DNA from: Paulinella micropora
Lineage: Eukaryota; Cercozoa; Imbricatea; Euglyphida
Length of the DNA: 57,802 bases
NCBI GenBank assembly: GCA_009731375.1
Contig: BJOX01000324.1
Coordinates: forward strand, 393,115-450,916
Direction of reading: 5' to 3'
Part shown: in pieces, positions 10,141 to 57,802 of the stretch
Layout of the letters: the number at the start of each line of letters is the position of its first letter
Numbering within the stretch: position 1 is the first letter of the stretch
The notes under the pieces: generated by a model
Databases searched by the model: none
Told to the model about the DNA's origin: nothing
The model's input: the letters and a program-made list of their open reading frames with translations, nothing else
Program-made: the position numbers and the translations under genes

Positions 10141-10930
10141 CCATAGTGTTGTGTCTCACTGTGATTGAAATCCTCATTTTCGGCTCTAATTTTCAGCTTT
10201 CATGACATAGCAAGCATGGCGTTTTTAACTGAAAACGTATGATGCTGTTTGCAAGATCTACTATGCACTCATTTTTATGCACAAATGCCCGATTGAATTC
10301 ACATGTTATGTTAAGTAGATTCCTGCCGAAGGGTTTTTGGAGAGAAGTACAAGGTAAAATAAAAACTAGGAAAACACATGATGTAACACCCACGGTTTAC
10401 TACATCGTTATTACGCTATTGGTTTTTACGGGAATTCACTCGTGGAAGTGATTCAGTGTTATTAAATGTATTTAAGATGAATTCTTATTACATTTCCGGT
10501 TTTGAAGAACACTTCCGGTTTTAATGTTGTATTAGGATAAGGGATATGGGGGGGAGAAGCTTGGAAGCTTAGACGGGGCCCATAGGGCCCCGCTTTAAAT
10601 ATTACATTTTACACTTAACAGTTTACCGGAGTGGTGAAGGTTGTTAGGATGTAAGTTACACAAAAGCTGTGCCCCGGCATCCTTATTCATTAACCTCCCA
10701 CATTAATAGCGTTGACCCGAACGGCCTTTTGTAGCAAATGTAGTAACTGACGGTTTGAAGTTATGGAAAATTTACAAGGAAATTTCGTGAAATTTGACAG
10801 TTTTTCCCGTGACTGGGAATTTATGCCGGGTAAATAAGGGAAAATTACACTTACTATGATGGGTTGTTGTTTTAGGTATGTTTTGGCATTTGTGCAGGTT
10901 ACGGACGTAACGCATCGTGTCAGTTGACCA
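10141..10930. other. Non-coding interval before the Ty3/gypsy pol remnant
   Basis: Mixed AT-rich sequence with a G-run at 10549-10556 and two ACTTCCGGTTTT words. No reverse transcriptase similarity is found, so the element to the right has lost its 5' half. Confidence 0.5.
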
Positions 10931-11638
10931 GTGTCAAAGGGACACTCTGTTTTTAACGGTTCTCCCCTCTGGCTTGTTATCAGCTTTGGGTTTAATTCTG
11001 GCTTCCCTGAAATTTATAAAGATCCCAAGGACGGCGGATTAGTACTTATGATGCCTGACTTTACGAAACCGTTCGTAGTCGACACGGATGCATCTAAGTT
11101 TGCGATTGGCGCGGTGCTGCAACAAGAAGATGAGGAGAAAAAGTTGCGCCCGATCATGTTTATTAGTAGAAAGCTGTGTGCGGCGGAGCGAAATTACTGC
11201 ACGCGACAGAGGGAGGCGTTGGCAGTAGTATGGGCTCTCAAGAGGCTCAGAGAATACTTGTGGGGAGGACCTCTATTCACGGTTAGGACCGATCATCACA
11301 ACCTTCTTTGGTTGATGAATCATGAACAAACCGGCCGTTTGGCGCGGTGGCAAGCTTTCTTGTCATGTTTCAATTTCACGATGGTCTACTTACCGGGAAA
11401 GCGAAACGTAGTCGCTGATAGCCTTTCCAGGCTAGAGTTTCAGTCGGAGGTGTCGGCTCTCGTATCATCAGTGGAGATGATGGACCTGTCCACGGACAAG
11501 GTATACGAGGTGAGCCACATAGAGGCGATGCAGATGGCAAGAGGCGTTCGTTATGACCGCACGGGTCTACGATATAGTCCTCAAGGCCCGGAGCAGCATG
11601 GCATGTGCTGTGAGGCGCATCTCGAAGACGCTGAGTAG
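10931..11638 (+). pseudogene. Ty3/gypsy pol fragment: RNase H domain, ends at in-frame TAG
   Basis: A 235-residue frame. FVVDTDASKFAIGAVLQQ is the retroelement RNase H start with the first catalytic Asp; REALAVVWALKRL carries the Glu; VRTDHHNLLWL and NVVADSLSRL supply the remaining Asp residues. The upstream reverse transcriptase is absent. The frame ends at TAG 11636-11638, and the integrase frame continues in the same register with no other stop, so one nonsense codon divides an otherwise open pol. Confidence 0.85.
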
Positions 11639-13963
11639 TCTTATGAGGCATACGAGAACGCGAAGGCGAATATAAAAGAAGAGGAGGAGACGACTGAGGT
11701 CTGTACTGAACCTCCACAGGAAAATCGAAGCGAGCTTGATGAAGACCCGGAAAGGGTAGGAGTAAGGTTGGAGGACGGTACTATTCATATCGCCTCGCCT
11801 ACCGCGTGGAGGCAGCAACAGGCGACGGATCCGGAGTTCAAGGAGCTCATAACGTTATACAAGAACCCTAATGAGCTTAAAAAGACTCCACAGATCAAAG
11901 ATCAGATGAAGGAGATGGCGTGGAGAGATGGGCTATTGTGGTACAAGGGCCAGCATGGCAAATTTGCATCACAGCCTGACAAATGGACTCTCTGGGTACC
12001 AGAGAAGTTGAGGCGCTTTATATATGTCGCAGCCCATAACTGCCCCTTACTGGCACATCCGGGTCGACAAAGAACTCATTGGTTCATAGCGAGGCGATTT
12101 TGGTGGAAAGGGATGAAGGAGGAGATAGACAGGGAAGTGGACGCATGCATCCCATGCAAAACCACAAAGACACCGCTGAAGGCGAACTTTGGCCTGATCG
12201 GTACATTCCCGTTACACGCCGGGATGTTTGAATTTTTACACATCGATCATGTGGGACCTTTCCCCGAATCGGCAGAAGGGTACAGATACCTTCTTACCGC
12301 AATAGATCGAGCCACCAATTATGTCTGGGTTGTTCCTGTTAAGGACGCTACAGGCAAGACAACTGCGGAGGCTCTGATCGATAGGATCGTCTCGCAGATC
12401 GGAGTGCCTAGAAAGATATGTTCTGATCGAGGTTCTGACTTTAATAATGAAGTCATCGACAGACTATCTAAGTACTACGGGATGAAATGGCAATATGTTA
12501 CTGCCTATAACCCGAGAGCGAATGGCAAGATCGAGCGGGTACATAGACCTCTCAAAGCCTCGCTTAAGATGTACTGTATGAAGAAGGAGAATCAGAGAGC
12601 CTGGGTGGAGGCAGCACCTTCATTTGCCTTTGCAATGAACTGTCTACCCTCATCGGCATTAGGAGGAGCCAGGAGCTCAGTCTCGCCATATCAATTGGTT
12701 TACGGCCGAGAGCCTAATATCCCAACCTCACTTCTGCATCCAAAAGACACTTGGGCAGATGAGGATGAGTTGTTCGGGATGAGACTAAGAGCGAAGATGG
12801 AGGCGGAACAAATAGTTGCGGCGCACAGGGAGGCGGAGCGCAGAAAGACTGACGCACAAGGAGTGCGACAAGCGCACTTAGATCAAGTCCGTTTCCAGGT
12901 TGGGGATATTGTACTCTTGTACCATCCTCAAGTCCCTAAGGGGGTTAGCTCTAAGCTGTTTACCCACTGGAAAGGACCATACCAGATCATGGAACAGATG
13001 GGACCTCTGAATTATAAGATCAGGGGTAGAGGGAAGGTGCAGATTGTGAATGTTCGAAGGCTGATCAAATATGACCCCTTCTTACTTGAGGATGAATCCG
13101 TTGAGGAGGCGTTGAAACGGATGAAGGAGGACTTCAAAGAGGTACCGCCTATACAGAAGGAGGATACCTTAGAGGAGGAGAATGCCTATCGGGCACCGGT
13201 CACGGAGAAGGAGGAGACCGAGAAGGAGAGTAAGGAAGACTCAAACCGCAAAAGCGCGGCGGGGACTCAGTCTAAAGCCCCCATAGTCCGCGGCGGTACG
13301 AAGGAGAAGTTCACGGAGGCGCAGAGGAGGAGAGCGCAAAACGATCTCATCTTCGACCAACCGAGGAAGGTGGCAAGGTCGACGCGAGCGACGGATGTCC
13401 ATGGAGGAGGAGGGGAGAAGGACACTAACCCGAACGCGGGTAATGTGGACATTCGACATGTGCGATGGAAGGAAGGAGAGGCGATTGCGGCCATCAAGTG
13501 GGTCCGAGACGCTTTTTATCTGTTGAGACCGGCAGAATCTCATGTTGCCGATGACACTCTCTCAGATCTTTATCTCATGCGAGCTGTGGCGGTCCCGCAG
13601 ACTACACGGGCAGCACGGACATCGAAGAGATCCTTAGCAGCAAAAACGATACAACCGGTACTCCATTTTTGGAGAAGCATGGACCCTGTTGAGGATCCAA
13701 AAGCTAGACAATATTTACCGGTGTACAAAGACGCGAAAAATCTCGAGACATGGGATGATACTATTACCCTTCGAGACAAAGACCACACTGCGTGGACTAT
13801 TCAGTCACTGCCTAGAGGAGTGCTTGACATTCCTTTTGACTTATCTTTGGGCGCCATCCCTAACAAAATATGGGACATTCTGGAGGAGTCGAAGTTTGAC
13901 TTGACTTTTGTTGGCGGCCCGCCACCTGGCAAAGGGGTTCGCGCAAGGCGACGAAGGCAGTAA
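11639..13963 (+). pseudogene. Ty3/gypsy integrase with GPY/F-like module and long C-terminal extension
   Basis: Open from 11639; first ATG at 11768, giving 731 residues. The HHCC zinc-binding module spans about residues 83-135 (HNCPLLAHPG, ACIPCK). The rve core holds HIDHVGPFP, CSDRGSDFNN and NGKIERVH, a D-D-35-E arrangement with 35 residues between the last two. A GPY/F-type module follows (VGDIVLLYHP, HWKGPYQIMEQMG). The last 280 or so residues, acidic then mixed, exceed the usual gypsy C-terminus. Stop TAA at 13961-13963. Intact apart from the upstream TAG and the missing 5' half. Confidence 0.9.
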
Positions 13964-15429
13964 GTGACATTTTTTTCTTTTATCACGCGTCGGACATTGA
14001 AAGCTGCATGTGGATTAATCTCATAGTGCCCATGTCAGATCATGTCTTATTAAAATGTTTTTATACCATTGTTGTTACTTGGCATTTTTATCGCAACATA
14101 TGAGTGCGAGGGTCAATCGGCAAATGGATACGACACCGTATAAGGGGATCGCTTGTGAGTTTAGCGATGGTGTTCCTGGTACGACCCTGCTTCAAGTATC
14201 CAGGGTGATGTTCTCAAAAAATGTTCTCATAGTAGACATATTAAATTTTTTTCTTTGGATATACTTAATATCGTCATACCAGCACGGTCCGTCTCTACTT
14301 GTGTCGGCATATCGCATGGTCGGGCTCACTCACCCCGGCTTTGGATATAGTTATTAGGTCTGGCCCCCTAGTACTATATTAAGGTAACCGATTGAATACA
14401 AGGGTATGTTATTAAAAGACAATGTATTTACTGATCGGAAGTGTTTTTGGAGAAGGAGAAAAATTATAACGCTGCTTTTATTGCAATAGTAATACTATTT
14501 GTTCTTGACATACTGCCTCAGAATTAAGTTACAGGGGGGACAACAAGTGTGGAAGGAGGAGTTTTTATTTACAAAAACGAGGCTGGAGATTTATAGTTGA
14601 CTCGTGTCTGGCGTATGCGTGTTTATATATCCACTGCACCGTCTATCCGTGGGTTGATGCATTTAGTTGCGACACCCCGTAGCGTTTGTGCAGAAAAGAA
14701 ATTAGCAATTATATGACGAAAATATTGCATGTTTCCGTCATAAAAACGGGAAGGGATACTGTAGGCATCACCCCCCGGATAGCAGGTAAAAAAGTATTCT
14801 TTCTGGTGTCAGGTGCACCTAGTTTTTTAACATTATTAATATTTTCAATATCGTTTGGCCGGATTTGATCTAATGCAATTTTAACCGTGGTCTGTTGCAG
14901 TTTTCTTTTCGGCTTCACTGAGCTAATATAACGAGACATCATTCTCTTTTGGGGATTTGTTTCTGGTTGTATTACCGACTTTTTATTGAGCTATCTTCGG
15001 GGATTGTAACAGATCCCGGTTATATAATTATTTCAAAGCATTTTAATATTACAACGAGAGGAGGCTTTTATATATTTAAAAATAATCATCTAAAGTCGTT
15101 AAGTAGAAAGCAAAGTTGAAAAACCTATGTCAACAGTAATATATATTATTAATATTACAATAATATTAATAATAATAAGTTAGATTCTGGTGAACTTATG
15201 ATACTGATTTTATTAACATTATAATAAACTAGTCCTTGTGGCACGGTTTTTATTATTATTGTAATAACATGAATATTAATATTTGTCAGGATTAATAGTA
15301 TTAATATGTGATATTAAGATCCACGTAGATCCTAGAGATTATCAATACCTAAGTAATAAAAAACTATCAATAGTAGACCGAATAAATGATATCTCCCCAA
15401 ACGCTGGAGAGTAGTGTGCAGGCTGTCAA
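13964..15429. other. AT-rich interval without a gene
   Basis: AT-rich DNA with many TAATATTA words (15120-15330). It may contain the 3' LTR of the gypsy element, but no duplicated LTR is visible. A purine run at 14535-14560 could be a polypurine tract. No coding frame is supported. Confidence 0.5.
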
Positions 15430-57644
<42,215 letters not shown>

Positions 57645-57659
57645 CTGGTATAGACAGCG

Positions 57660-57684
57660 GAGGAGAGAGAGAGAGAGAAAGAGA

Positions 57685-57748
<64 letters not shown>

Positions 57749-57802
57749 GAGGGAGAGAGAAAAGAGAGAGAGAGAGGGGGGGGAGGGGGGGGGGGGGGGA
57801 AA
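57660..57802. repeat. (GA)n and poly-G at window edge
   Basis: GA repeat with GAAA variants, then G runs. Confidence 0.97.

Overview
This is eukaryotic nuclear DNA: spliceosomal GT-AG introns, LTR-retrotransposon remnants and an extreme load of short tandem repeats, cut by 14 runs of N. I cannot place the organism further. The microsatellite-packed introns and a Doa10-type ligase with long acidic inserts would suit a repeat-rich protist or alga, but that is a guess. | Right three quarters (15430-57644, minus strand): one large gene for a MARCH6/TEB4/Doa10/SUD1-type multi-membrane RING-CH ubiquitin ligase of the ER or nuclear envelope. I read 39 candidate exons, from the middle of the RING-CH finger at 57644 down to the C-terminal signature and a TAG stop at 15430, about 1,350 codons over 42 kb. 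Exon phases agree at nearly every junction and the order follows the family from end to end. The first zinc-binding Cys pair and the start codon lie past the right edge. Two junctions are unresolved: E26/E27, and E31/E32, which flanks an N gap. | The introns are built of (GATA)n, (CATA)n, (GGTA)n, (CT)n, (GTA)n and similar arrays, usually a private mix for each intron. Into them are woven repeated copies of the neighbouring exon edges. Copies lying upstream of an exon carry its 5' part with the acceptor. Copies lying downstream carry its 3' part with the donor. About 20 of the 39 exons show this; the most extreme has 20 extra exon-end-plus-donor copies. I consider this the main discovery of the window. 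| Left quarter (1-15400): dinucleotide and trinucleotide repeats; a contig-scale exact duplication next to a gap (2351-3388 = 3484-4521, probably an assembly artefact); a decayed Ty1/copia element (about 5314-6770); plus-strand exons of an unrecognised Cys-rich gene (about 6790-9204) whose introns hold a CCGG-core minisatellite; and a 5'-truncated Ty3/gypsy pol (RNase H, integrase) with one in-frame TAG (10931-13963), followed by AT-rich DNA. | Two families of moderately repeated elements sit inside (GATA)n tracts of the ligase introns, one of them in four copies sharing one end.
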